From NCBI RefSeq assembly GCF_009711475.1, contig NZ_SMMD01000853.1, positions 1 through 11,611 on the forward strand: DNA of 11,611 nt, in the 5' to 3' direction. The position numbers and the translations under genes were made by a program. Under the pieces are notes generated by a model. The model did not search any database. It saw nothing but the letters and a program-made list of their open reading frames with translations, and was not told the DNA's origin. This document shows positions 1 through 7,545 of the stretch, one piece after another. This DNA is from Fulvivirga aurantia (GTDB lineage Bacteria > Bacteroidota > Bacteroidia > Cytophagales > Cyclobacteriaceae). Positions within the stretch are counted from its first letter, which is position 1. Each line of letters starts with the position of its first letter.

Positions 1-1
1 A

Positions 2-337
2 TGGATTGGCGTACCCTTGTTTGCTCTAGCTACCTTTCTTTTTCTTAGGAGAGGTTTTAATTATGTAGAGCATCTCATCACCTATACATTCTATCTTGTT
101 TTAGGAAATATAGTTCTAATACTTAGTATTCCTTTATTATATTTTGACTTCTATGGAGTTCAATTCTACTTTCTGATTATAACATTATACTTCTTTTACC
201 TCTACGCAGTAGCGTTAAAACTAAACAAATGGCAGCACTACCTTTTACTGATTTTGGCCAACCTGTTCGGATTCGTTTTCTACGTAATGGTCATTAGTTT
301 TGGAATGGGTATAATTTACGCCTTAACAAATCAATAA
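2..337 (+). CDS. C-terminal part of a DUF3667-like integral membrane protein (5' end outside window)
   Basis: The reading frame is open to the left edge, so only the last 111 residues are visible; a TTG at 17 is in frame but need not be the start. The visible part is very hydrophobic, with about four membrane segments and few charges. A short basic stretch (LRRGFNYVEHL) precedes the second segment. An 'RR..NYVEHL' patch followed by helices resembles the C-terminal half of Bacteroidota DUF3667 proteins, which normally carry an N-terminal zinc ribbon that would lie outside this window. The family has no established function. It is an inner-membrane protein by appearance. The family assignment is from memory of the motif and is moderate; the membrane nature is clear. 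Confidence 0.6.
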   Translation, partial: WIGVPLFALATFLFLRRGFNYVEHLITYTFYLVLGNIVLILSIPLLYFDFYGVQFYFLIITLYFFYLYAVALKLNKWQHYLLLILANLFGFVFYVMVISFGMGIIYALTNQ

Positions 338-368
338 TTGCCAGATAATCAGAATTTCAGTTTCTTTG
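338..368 (+). promoter_or_regulatory. Possible Bacteroidota promoter before the small membrane protein and fabG
   Basis: TTG at 338-340 and TTTCTTTG at 361-368 are separated by 20 bases, close to the Bacteroidota pattern TTG-N19/20-TAnnTTTG; only the A of the -7 box is missing. Transcription would begin at about 373-376, at or just past the ATG at 373. It would therefore serve fabG, or give a nearly leaderless message for the small ORF. Weak on sequence alone. Confidence 0.3.
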
Positions 369-372
369 GCAC

Positions 373-558
373 ATGAATAGTAAGGATTACATCATTTTTA
401 TCGTAGGGTTTATCTTCGTGATATTAAGCGGGGCTGTAGCTTACAAAGACACTGAGATTGCCGGCTTTATGTATGCCTTTGGCTATGGACTCATAGTTTA
501 CATTGTAATTCGTGGCATATACCTGTTTATTAAAAAAAGAATTTCGAGATCTAAATAA
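373..558 (+). CDS. Small two-helix membrane protein, unknown function
   Basis: A 61-residue protein with two predicted membrane helices (about residues 5-24 and 29-53) joined by a short loop (KDTE), ending in a basic tail (KKRISRSK). The basic tail suggests a cytoplasmic C-terminus. I do not recognise a named family. It lies 35 bases after the upstream membrane protein and 13 bases before the fabG start, all on the same strand, so co-transcription is likely. Its stop (556-558) lies before the fabG ATG, which supports the short fabG start. The hydrophobic pattern with positively charged flanks argues for a real gene rather than chance, but there is no motif to assign a role. Confidence 0.6.
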   Translation: MNSKDYIIFIVGFIFVILSGAVAYKDTEIAGFMYAFGYGLIVYIVIRGIYLFIKKRISRSK

Positions 559-571
559 AACCGACCATAAC

Positions 572-1318
572 ATGAAATTATTAGAAGGTAAAACCGCACT
601 GATCACCGGTGCATCTAAAGGAATAGGAAAAGCGATTGCCCAGCGTTTTGCTGAAGAAGGCGCTAACATCGCGTTCACTTATTTATCAAGCGTAGAAAAA
701 GGACAAGCTTTAGAAAAAGAGCTTTCTGAAAAAGGAATTACAGCTAAAGGCTACAGATCAGATGCTTCAGATTTTGCTGCGGCACAAGAACTGATTGATA
801 GCGTGGTGGCAGATTTTGGCTCGCTCGATATACTTGTAAACAATGCAGGTATTACCAAAGACAATTTATTACTCAGAATAGGCGAGTCTGACTGGGATGA
901 TGTTATCAACGTAAACCTGAAATCGTGCTTCAACACAGTAAAAGCTGCTACCAAAACGATGATGAAGCAGCGTGGTGGCTCTATCATCAACATGACTTCT
1001 GTAGTAGGACTTAAAGGTAATGCTGGTCAGGCCAACTATGCGGCATCAAAGGCAGGTATTCTTGGCTTCACTAAATCAGTAGCGTTAGAACTAGGCTCAA
1101 GAGGTGTGAGATCAAATGCTATTGCACCTGGTTTCATCGAAACAGAAATGACTGAAAAACTTGATGAGAAAACTGTTCAAGGCTGGAGAGATGCAATTCC
1201 ATTAAAAAGAGGTGGCTCTCCTGAAGATGTGGCTAACGCCTGTGTTTTCCTTGGGTCAGACATGTCTGCTTACATCACTGGCCAAACCATCCAGGTTGAT
1301 GGCGGTATGTTGACGTAA
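572..1318 (+). CDS. fabG: 3-oxoacyl-[acyl-carrier-protein] reductase (FabG), short-chain dehydrogenase/reductase
   Basis: This enzyme reduces 3-oxoacyl-ACP to (R)-3-hydroxyacyl-ACP with NADPH in the type II fatty-acid elongation cycle in the cytoplasm. The protein has 248 residues, the usual FabG length. The cofactor motif TGASKGIG is at residues 12-19 and NNAG at 90-93. The catalytic tetrad fits as N115, S143, Y156 and K160, with the family spacing of 13 between Ser and Tyr and 4 between Tyr and Lys. The C-terminus ends in the typical ITGQTIQVDGGM. The frame is open back to 512, but that would overlap the upstream membrane-protein gene and add a non-conserved extension. ATG 572 is preceded by an A-rich stretch and begins the conserved 'LLEGKTALITG'. 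The exact substrate cannot be proven, since SDR enzymes are diverse, but the match to FabG is strong. Confidence 0.93.
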   Translation: MKLLEGKTALITGASKGIGKAIAQRFAEEGANIAFTYLSSVEKGQALEKELSEKGITAKGYRSDASDFAAAQELIDSVVADFGSLDILVNNAGITKDNLLLRIGESDWDDVINVNLKSCFNTVKAATKTMMKQRGGSIINMTSVVGLKGNAGQANYAASKAGILGFTKSVALELGSRGVRSNAIAPGFIETEMTEKLDEKTVQGWRDAIPLKRGGSPEDVANACVFLGSDMSAYITGQTIQVDGGMLT

Positions 1319-1380
1319 GTCTTTTTGATTAGTCGTCTGACCACTCAAGTGGCCAGACGACTGATTATATTTCAAGACTT
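1317..1380. terminator. Two-tier hairpin between convergent genes, probable bidirectional terminator
   Basis: The inner arms at 1331-1345 and 1348-1362 form a 15-bp inverted repeat with one A-C mismatch on the + strand, which becomes a G-U pair on the - strand, and a tiny central loop. Outer arms AAGTCTT (1317-1323) and AAGACTT (1374-1380) are also complementary. The element fills the 67-base gap between the stop codons of fabG and the convergent serine hydrolase. There is no classical long T-tract directly after the stem in either direction, so efficiency is uncertain, but the position and stem length favour a shared terminator. Confidence 0.6.
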
Positions 1381-1385
1381 AATTG

Positions 1386-3002
1386 TTACTTGCGCTGTGC
1401 CACCATCTCATTACCTGCCTGAAAGATGGTAAGTGATTCAGCAGGCTCACCAGAGCCAAACTCTACTTCAACAGCCAATTCTTTCATGAAAAATCGATTG
1501 TTTGCCATCGGGTACATTCTAAACTTAGGCTGACCCTGAAGCTGCGTGTAGTAAGCACCTTCCTCTTCCCAAATTTTTACATCGGTGCCATTTAATGAAT
1601 ACTCACCGGCATATTTTTCAAATAATCCGGAAGGAAGAGAAATCTCTTCTTTTTCCGTCATCTTCGGTACTTTCATTTCCATACCTCCCTGCTTATGCAT
1701 GCCGTGGGTAATTTCACCATTCTCATTAGAATAGAATTTTACTTGAGCATCCACAACTTTCCAGAAAAATTCATCTTCGGCTTTAGGGTATATTTCGTAA
1801 CGTGGCTGACCTGTTAATTGGGCATAAAGTTGTCCGTCATTTAGAGTCACCACCATTATTGCCCCACCAGGGTACTCATATTTGCCTATGTATTTTTCGA
1901 GCGCAGCACCTTCCATCGAAATCTCTTCTTGCTCTTCAAGGTGTTCTTCAAAGAAGATTTGAGTAAGCTCTTTTGCCATATTGCCTGGTACAACATTGAG
2001 TGGCGGAGAAGCATTGCTCAATACAATCACAGAGGCATCAATTTCCGGGTAATAACTCAATACTGATAAAAAGCCATGAAGCCCTCCGGTATGAACAATC
2101 GCTTTAAGACCACGATATTCTGTGATTGCCCACCCATAACCATAAGGGTGGCTTGAGCCATCGTTTAACTGCACCGGTGTAAGGGCTTTTTCAATGCTTT
2201 CTTTTTCAAGAATCTCTCCTGAAAAAACAGCTTTATTCCACTTGAGTAAATCATGCGTGGTAGAGTACAAATTGCCAGCGCCTCCGGCCCATGTCATGTC
2301 CCAGTTAAGTGAAGGCTTGATTGCACCATTCTCTGCCATATAACCGATTGCCTCATTTTTATAAGATTTACTGTTGTCGTAAATGCCCGTATTATTCATA
2401 CCGAGCGGCTTAAAAAAATGCTTTTCTAAAAATGCCTCGTAGCTCATCCCTGATTGCAATTCTATAATATGACCTAAAATGAAATAAGCTGAATTATTGT
2501 ATTTCCATTTATCGCCCGGGTCGAAATCATACCCCAATTGCTTTATTTTCTCGATCAAATCATCCACCGAAACGGGCTCTTCAATGGTGTTGATAAAATC
2601 TGGCTGATCTGTATAGCTTTTTATACCGCTGGTGTGTGTCAGTAAATGATGAATCGTAACTTCATCACCTCTCGGGAAGTCTTTGATATATTTATTAAGA
2701 GGATCGTCTAATGAAAGCTTATTACTTTCTGCCAGTTTGAGAATAGAGGCTGCAGTAAATTGCTTTGTTACCGATCCAATTCTAAAAATCGTATTTTCAT
2801 CAATGGCATTCTGGCTTTCATTTTCTGAGTAGCCATGGTATTTCTCATAAATTATGTTGTCACCCTGGGCAACCAGTACCGAAAGACCATGTTCATTATT
2901 CGGAATGGCCTTTTGTAGCAAGGCATCTGCTTGTTCCTTGAGTTGGGCCTGGCTACAAGAAAAAATTAATAATAGAAATAATGGCAAAAAGAGCTTTTTC
3001 AT
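1386..3002 (-). CDS. Beta-lactamase-fold serine hydrolase, secreted lipoprotein with two C-terminal repeat domains
   Basis: A 538-residue protein of the PF00144 'beta-lactamase-related' group (class C beta-lactamases, D-aminopeptidases, esterases). The N-terminus is a signal peptide with a plausible lipobox (IFSC, Cys16), so an envelope lipoprotein is likely; signal peptidase I cleavage near SQAQ is an alternative. The three active-site motifs are present: S77-V-T-K80 (nucleophile and base), Y168-N-N170, and H304-T-G306 in place of KTG. HTG is usual for peptidase/esterase-like members and argues against a true drug-resistance beta-lactamase. After the catalytic domain (about 25-350) come two similar C-terminal units (about 368-448 and 461-538). 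Both contain a 'KY.G.Y' start and a 'Y.QL.GQP.....YP....FF' core, resembling DUF3471-type domains. The substrate is unknown. The gene is convergent with fabG and divergent from the radical SAM gene, so it is probably monocistronic. Confidence 0.85.
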   Translation of the reverse strand: MKKLFLPLFLLLIFSCSQAQLKEQADALLQKAIPNNEHGLSVLVAQGDNIIYEKYHGYSENESQNAIDENTIFRIGSVTKQFTAASILKLAESNKLSLDDPLNKYIKDFPRGDEVTIHHLLTHTSGIKSYTDQPDFINTIEEPVSVDDLIEKIKQLGYDFDPGDKWKYNNSAYFILGHIIELQSGMSYEAFLEKHFFKPLGMNNTGIYDNSKSYKNEAIGYMAENGAIKPSLNWDMTWAGGAGNLYSTTHDLLKWNKAVFSGEILEKESIEKALTPVQLNDGSSHPYGYGWAITEYRGLKAIVHTGGLHGFLSVLSYYPEIDASVIVLSNASPPLNVVPGNMAKELTQIFFEEHLEEQEEISMEGAALEKYIGKYEYPGGAIMVVTLNDGQLYAQLTGQPRYEIYPKAEDEFFWKVVDAQVKFYSNENGEITHGMHKQGGMEMKVPKMTEKEEISLPSGLFEKYAGEYSLNGTDVKIWEEEGAYYTQLQGQPKFRMYPMANNRFFMKELAVEVEFGSGEPAESLTIFQAGNEMVAQRK

Positions 3003-3127
3003 AAATTGAGTGTTTGTTTACCCACAATTTTTTAAAATATGCATTTAAAGTCAATAGGCTTAAGGTAAGCGGAAGAGCCTGACGCTAAAAGGCCTATAAA
3101 CTTATCTGATATTCTTAACTTGCGTGC
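3003..3127. other. Divergent intergenic region between serine hydrolase and radical SAM genes
   Basis: This 125-base AT-rich gap must hold the promoters for both divergent genes. I found no convincing TTTG/TAnnTTTG pair in either orientation and no operator-like palindrome. Nothing codes here on either strand with a plausible start. Confidence 0.4.
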
Positions 3128-4105
3128 ATGAGGCTTATCTCCCACCCCATCTTGTGTAACTACTATGTCACCTATCGGTGCAATGCAAAATGTGGTTTTT
3201 GTGATATCTGGGAGCGTCCTTCGCCTTATGTCGACATAGAAACCGCTACTAAAAACCTTGATGATCTTAAAAGACTGGGTGTAAAAGTTATAGACTTTAC
3301 AGGAGGCGAGCCACTCCTCCACCAGCAGATAGACCAACTGCTCAAGCTCGCCAAAGACCGAGGATTTATTACAACCCTCACCACCAACTGCCTGCTTTAC
3401 CCAAAGTGGGCAGATAAGCTTAGAGGCTTGGTCGATATGCTCCACTTCTCACTCGATTCACCTGATGAAGACGAGCACAATAAGTCGAGAGGTGTGGCCT
3501 GTTTCGATTTCGTAAAGCAATCCATTACTAAAGCAGAAGCTCTGGGAGAAAGACCCGATATTATATTTACTGTTTTTGAACACAATGTGCAGCAAATTGA
3601 AGAGGTATATAATAAGTTTTGCGCGCCCAATGATTTAATTCTTATTCTCAATCCGGTATTCGAATATGCTGATGTAGAAACCGGCCATAAGCTAAGCTCT
3701 GAGACTTTGAGCAGCTTAAATCGCTGGTCAAAGAAGAAGAATGTATACCTCAACAATGCCTTTGTAAGTTTGAGAAAAGATGGAGGAAACCATATTGATG
3801 ATCCTGTTTGCAGGGCTGCCAGCTCAACCATCGTAATTTCTCCCGAAAATAAACTTATGCTGCCCTGCTACCACCTGGGTATTGATGAGATCCCTATCGA
3901 AAATGACTTGTTTAATCTATACCAATCAGAAAAAGTGCAAAAGTTAGTCGCCCTGGAAGGCAGACTTCCGGCTTGTGAGGGATGCACGATCAACTGCTAC
4001 ATGCAGCCTTCTTTTGCTGTTGAAATCAACAAATATTTTTGGAAAGCGCTACCAAGCACACTGAAATACAATTGGATGAAGGGCACCTGGAAGGAATTGT
4101 TTTAA
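3128..4105 (+). CDS. Radical SAM enzyme with C-terminal auxiliary-cluster cysteines, unknown substrate
   Basis: A 325-residue protein with the radical SAM signature C18-x3-C22-x2-C25 (CNAKCGFC), which binds the [4Fe-4S] cluster that cleaves S-adenosylmethionine. GGEP at 59-62 contributes to SAM binding, and 'HFSLDSPDEDEHN' (106-118) matches the usual strand of the TIM-barrel core. The C-terminal third has five cysteines: C228, C247, C283, C286 and C290, with CEGC-TIN-C. This is a twitch/SPASM-like set expected to hold at least one auxiliary Fe-S cluster. The protein resembles an uncharacterised Bacteroidota group related to MoaA/PqqE-type enzymes, but I cannot name its reaction. The ATG at 3128 sits ten codons before the first cysteine, as is common in this group. 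No obvious partner gene adjoins it apart from a doubtful 21-codon ORF at 4108. Class assignment is firm; role is unknown. Confidence 0.88.
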   Translation: MRLISHPILCNYYVTYRCNAKCGFCDIWERPSPYVDIETATKNLDDLKRLGVKVIDFTGGEPLLHQQIDQLLKLAKDRGFITTLTTNCLLYPKWADKLRGLVDMLHFSLDSPDEDEHNKSRGVACFDFVKQSITKAEALGERPDIIFTVFEHNVQQIEEVYNKFCAPNDLILILNPVFEYADVETGHKLSSETLSSLNRWSKKKNVYLNNAFVSLRKDGGNHIDDPVCRAASSTIVISPENKLMLPCYHLGIDEIPIENDLFNLYQSEKVQKLVALEGRLPACEGCTINCYMQPSFAVEINKYFWKALPSTLKYNWMKGTWKELF

Positions 4106-4249
4106 TTATGACGAAGCGATCTTACACAACAAGCTTCGGTTTAGGTATTTGTATGTCTTTCAGTTTGCGCTAAAACCTCCGCTTACATAAAACCACCCGC
4201 TATCCTTCAAAGCTTTTTTCTAATTTAGATTTACACAAACTGTACCTCT
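4106..4249 (+). other. Intergenic region with a weak inverted repeat
   Basis: This 144-base spacer lies between the radical SAM gene and the S9 peptidase operon. CGAAGC (4112-4117) and GCTTCG (4133-4138) form a 6-bp inverted repeat with a 15-base loop and no T-tract after it, so a terminator is not supported. TAATTTAG at 4221-4228 resembles a -7 box but has no TTTG element at the right distance. A 21-codon ORF starts at 4108. The peptidase promoter is presumably here but is not identified. Confidence 0.35.
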
Positions 4250-7048
4250 ATGAAGAAGCTATTTTTCCTTTCCCTATCTCTACTTATTGGTTTCTCAACC
4301 TGGGCTCAAAAAAGAGCTTTACAGCATGAAGACTTCGACACCTGGAAAAGAATTACCAACGAAAGCATTAGCCCGAATGGCAATTTCGTAGCGTTTCACC
4401 TTACACCCGGTAAGGGAGATCAGATACTTAAAATAAAAAGGCATTCCGGGGAGGAATTATTGAGCTATAAAAGAGGCGAATCATCCAGATTTAGTGCGGA
4501 TTCAAAATACCTCATCTTTAAAATCGTACCTGCACTCGATTCAGTAAATGCATTGAGAAGGTTAAAAACGAAAGACGATAGAATGCCAAAAGACACGCTG
4601 GCCATTTTTGATTTAGAGGCAGGCTCGTTGACCAAAATACCCGCGCTGAAGCAGTTTATGGTTCCAAAAAAATGGAGCAACTACGTTTTCTACCAATTGG
4701 AAGAGATCAAGGCCGAAAAGGACACGACAAACAGCGACTCTACAGCGGCTAAAAAACCAAAGAAAGAGAAAAAAGTCGGCAAGGAAACCGGCTACCATCT
4801 GGTCATCCGAAACCTGGAATCACAACAGCAGGACACTATCCCTTTTGTCACAGATTATTCTCTGGCTAAAGAAGGTGAGCGATTATTGTATAGTACCTCC
4901 GGTAAGGATTCAACTTTTTTGCAAGGTGTTTATTATCTCGATTTATCTACAAATACCACACGAGCACTGCACCAATCAAAAGGTAAATTTAAGCACCTCA
5001 GTTTAGACAAATCGGGTGAGCAGGCAGCCTTCATTACCGATGTTGACACAACAAAAGCCCTCATAAGAAATTTTCAACTCCGCTACTGGAAAGATGGCCT
5101 TGACTCGGCCGTGGTAAAAGCTGATACCTCCTCCACTTTTCTAGTCGATAACTGGGGGGTTAGCGAACACGCTAACCTTATGTTTTCTGATAATCAGGAA
5201 AAATTGTATTTCGGAACAGCACCGATTCCCCTTGCTAAAGACACGTCACTCTTATCTGAAGAAATTATACAGGTAGAAATCTGGAACTATAAAAATCAAA
5301 GGTTGCATACGCAACAAAATGCCGAACTCGAAGAAGACCAGAAAAAAAGTTATCAGGCCGTATTCTACCCCAAACAAGATAAGTTAGTGCAGCTGGGAAC
5401 GCCAGAAGTCCCTGAAATTAATCTGGCTGACAAAGGCAATGCAAAACATAGTTTAGGACTATCTTATGAAGGCTATCAACAATACATTTCCTGGGAGGGC
5501 TTTCCGAGACATATGGATGTATACCTTATAAATAATGAAACCGGTGAGCGTCAACTGGTAAAACAAAACCTGCGTGGCTCTGCCGATATTTCTGCTGATG
5601 GCAATTACCTCTATTGGGTTAATGCTGTAGACACTACATGGACAAGCTATGCCATTGACAAGAAAAAAAGCTTTAATCTTTCTGAAGAAATAGATGTCTC
5701 GCTGGCTGACGAACTATTCGATCAGCCAAACCTCCCATCATCTTACGGTGCTGCCGGCTGGACTGAAGATGACAAACACTTTTTGATCTACGACCGCTAT
5801 GATATTTGGAAGCTTGATCCGGAAAATAAAGAGAAGCCTGAGAAAATAACAGATGGTAGAAATAGCAAAACTCGTCATCGCTATGTTCACTTAGACCCGG
5901 AAGAAGAGTCGATAAACCCTGACTTTCTTTTGATCCATACCTTTAATGAAAACTCTAGAAATGAAGGTTTTGCTTCCCTCAACCTAAAAAGAAATAAACT
6001 ACAAAATCTCATTACAGGCCAATACGCCTTTTCAAAGCCAACCAAGGCCGAAAACACTGAGCAAATCTTTTATACCAAGGAGAGCCATACTTTATTTCCT
6101 GATCTGCTGGCAAGTGACTTGAGCTTTAAGTTTACCAATAAGCTAAGCAACGCCAATCCCGAAATCGATAACTATCTGTGGAGTAGCGTGGAAGTTTACA
6201 AATGGACCTCACTCGATGGAAAACCATTGGAGGGTTTGCTCTACAAGCCAGAAAACTTTGATCCTAATAAGAAGTACCCAATGATTACCTACTTCTATGA
6301 GCGTAACTCTCACAACCTAAACCGTCATTGGGGTGCCGTACCGATCAGGTCAATTATCAATCCGGCTTTCTATGCCAGCAGAGGTTATGTTGTGTTTATT
6401 GCTGATATTGTATATAAAACAGGTTATCCGGGAGAAAGCTGTTATAATGCAGTTATGCCTGGCGTTACCTCACTTATTGCTAAAGGCTTTATCGATAAGG
6501 ATCGTCTTGGCATTCAAGGCCACAGCTGGGGCGGGTATCAGGTGGCCTATCTGGTTACACAAACCAATATGTTTGCTGCTGCCGAAGCGGGTGCTATCGT
6601 GGCCAACATGACCAGTGCTTATGGCGGCATCAGATGGTGGACGGGCCTCAGTCGTATGTTTCAGTACGAGCATACGCAAAGCAGAATTGGAGGCACACTT
6701 TGGGAGTACCCCATGCGATATATAGAAAATTCGCCTTTGTTTTATGTCGACAAAATAAATACACCTTTGCTTCTAATGCACAACGATGCTGACGGCCATG
6801 TGCCCTGGTACCAGGGGATTGAAATGTTTGTGGCTATGCGTAGACTCGGTAAACCTGCCTGGATGCTCAACTACAACGGAGAACCTCATTGGCCAACCAA
6901 ATGGGAAAATATCCGGGATTTTAATGTGCGCATGCAGCAATACTTCGACCACTACCTGATGGGTCAGCCTATGCCGGTTTGGATGGGTGAGGGTATTCCG
7001 GCTATCGAGAAAGGTATTACAAAAGGTTATAAACTAATAGAAGAATAA
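4250..7048 (+). CDS. Secreted S9-family (prolyl oligopeptidase-like) serine peptidase
   Basis: A 932-residue protein with an N-terminal signal peptide and likely signal peptidase I cleavage at TWA|Q (after residue 19), so it is exported, probably to the periplasm. Residues from about 25 to 640 carry repeated 'S.DG.Y..W'-type segments as in the beta-propeller that gates S9 peptidases. The C-terminal alpha/beta-hydrolase domain (about 650-925) holds the triad: S759 in GHSWGG, D848 in HNDADGHV, and H880 in GEPHW. S9 enzymes cleave short peptides, often after proline or from the N-terminus; the actual specificity cannot be read here. It is longer than most family members, partly because of a lysine-rich hydrophilic insert at about 155-180. 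It heads a tight operon with the lipoprotein and dehydrogenase genes (3- and 2-base gaps). Family call is strong; substrate unknown. Confidence 0.9.
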   Translation: MKKLFFLSLSLLIGFSTWAQKRALQHEDFDTWKRITNESISPNGNFVAFHLTPGKGDQILKIKRHSGEELLSYKRGESSRFSADSKYLIFKIVPALDSVNALRRLKTKDDRMPKDTLAIFDLEAGSLTKIPALKQFMVPKKWSNYVFYQLEEIKAEKDTTNSDSTAAKKPKKEKKVGKETGYHLVIRNLESQQQDTIPFVTDYSLAKEGERLLYSTSGKDSTFLQGVYYLDLSTNTTRALHQSKGKFKHLSLDKSGEQAAFITDVDTTKALIRNFQLRYWKDGLDSAVVKADTSSTFLVDNWGVSEHANLMFSDNQEKLYFGTAPIPLAKDTSLLSEEIIQVEIWNYKNQRLHTQQNAELEEDQKKSYQAVFYPKQDKLVQLGTPEVPEINLADKGNAKHSLGLSYEGYQQYISWEGFPRHMDVYLINNETGERQLVKQNLRGSADISADGNYLYWVNAVDTTWTSYAIDKKKSFNLSEEIDVSLADELFDQPNLPSSYGAAGWTEDDKHFLIYDRYDIWKLDPENKEKPEKITDGRNSKTRHRYVHLDPEEESINPDFLLIHTFNENSRNEGFASLNLKRNKLQNLITGQYAFSKPTKAENTEQIFYTKESHTLFPDLLASDLSFKFTNKLSNANPEIDNYLWSSVEVYKWTSLDGKPLEGLLYKPENFDPNKKYPMITYFYERNSHNLNRHWGAVPIRSIINPAFYASRGYVVFIADIVYKTGYPGESCYNAVMPGVTSLIAKGFIDKDRLGIQGHSWGGYQVAYLVTQTNMFAAAEAGAIVANMTSAYGGIRWWTGLSRMFQYEHTQSRIGGTLWEYPMRYIENSPLFYVDKINTPLLLMHNDADGHVPWYQGIEMFVAMRRLGKPAWMLNYNGEPHWPTKWENIRDFNVRMQQYFDHYLMGQPMPVWMGEGIPAIEKGITKGYKLIEE

Positions 7049-7051
7049 AAT

Positions 7052-7543
7052 ATGAAAACTCAATTATTAGGCTTTTTAATTATTTGTTGTGTGGCATGCA
7101 ACACTCAGAAAACCGACACTTATACTCCTGATAAAGCAGCTGTAGATAAAGTACTAGACGATTGGCACAATGCTGCAGCCGAGGCTGACTTTGAGCGCTA
7201 TTTCAATCATTTTGAAAATGACAGCTCCATTTTTATGGGCACAGACGCCACAGAGCGCTGGACGGTGGCTGAGTTTAAACCCTGGAGCAAGCCTTATTTC
7301 GATAGAGGGAAGGCATGGTCTTTTACACCTGAAGAGCGCTATATTTATTTTTCAGACAATGGGAAAATAGCCTGGTTTGATGAGGCACTGGCCACACCCA
7401 ACCTCGGCCCCAGCAGAGGCACAGGGGTGCTTACTTATACGCCTAATGGCTGGAAAATTTCACATTACAACCTGACAGTCCCTATTCCAAACGAGTTGAT
7501 TGGTACCTTCATACCGCAAATCGATAGTGTACTCAATAAGTAG
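7052..7543 (+). CDS. SnoaL/NTF2-like domain lipoprotein
   Basis: A 163-residue protein. The N-terminus is a short lipoprotein-type signal ending CVAC (Cys16), so it is probably anchored in the envelope. The remainder fits a single SnoaL-like (SnoaL_3, NTF2 fold) domain. Its marks are the W38/D46 region 'DDWHNAAAEADFERYF', a strand 'GKIAWFDEAL' at 104-113, and the closing 'NGWKISHYNLTVPIPN' at 132-147, which is characteristic of this family. NTF2-fold proteins of this kind either bind small ligands or act as simple enzymes or accessory domains; no catalytic set can be identified here. It starts 3 bases after the peptidase stop and ends 2 bases before the next ATG, so all three genes are almost certainly translated from one message. 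Confidence 0.75.
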   Translation: MKTQLLGFLIICCVACNTQKTDTYTPDKAAVDKVLDDWHNAAAEADFERYFNHFENDSSIFMGTDATERWTVAEFKPWSKPYFDRGKAWSFTPEERYIYFSDNGKIAWFDEALATPNLGPSRGTGVLTYTPNGWKISHYNLTVPIPNELIGTFIPQIDSVLNK

Positions 7544-7545
7544 CT

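Noticed and set aside
512..571. Upstream extension of the fabG reading frame (adds 20 residues)
   Set aside because: It overlaps the end of the small membrane-protein gene and has no similarity to FabG; ATG 572 gives the usual 248-residue protein.
1386..3002. Drug-resistance class C beta-lactamase
   Set aside because: HTG instead of KTG, lipoprotein signal and two extra C-terminal domains point to a peptidase/esterase-like serine hydrolase.
3032..3445. Open frame on the - strand across the divergent promoter and radical SAM start
   Set aside because: It is antisense to the radical SAM signature region and shows no protein-like pattern.
3397..3831. Open 144-codon frame on the - strand
   Set aside because: It lies wholly opposite the radical SAM gene, with serine/leucine-rich antisense composition and no motif.
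4112..4138. Inverted repeat CGAAGC/GCTTCG as a terminator for the radical SAM gene
   Set aside because: Only 6 bp with a 15-base loop and no T-tract follows; insufficient for an intrinsic terminator.
6333..6679. Open frames on both strands inside the S9 peptidase catalytic domain
   Set aside because: The peptidase frame carries the GHSWGG nucleophile here; the others are shadows.
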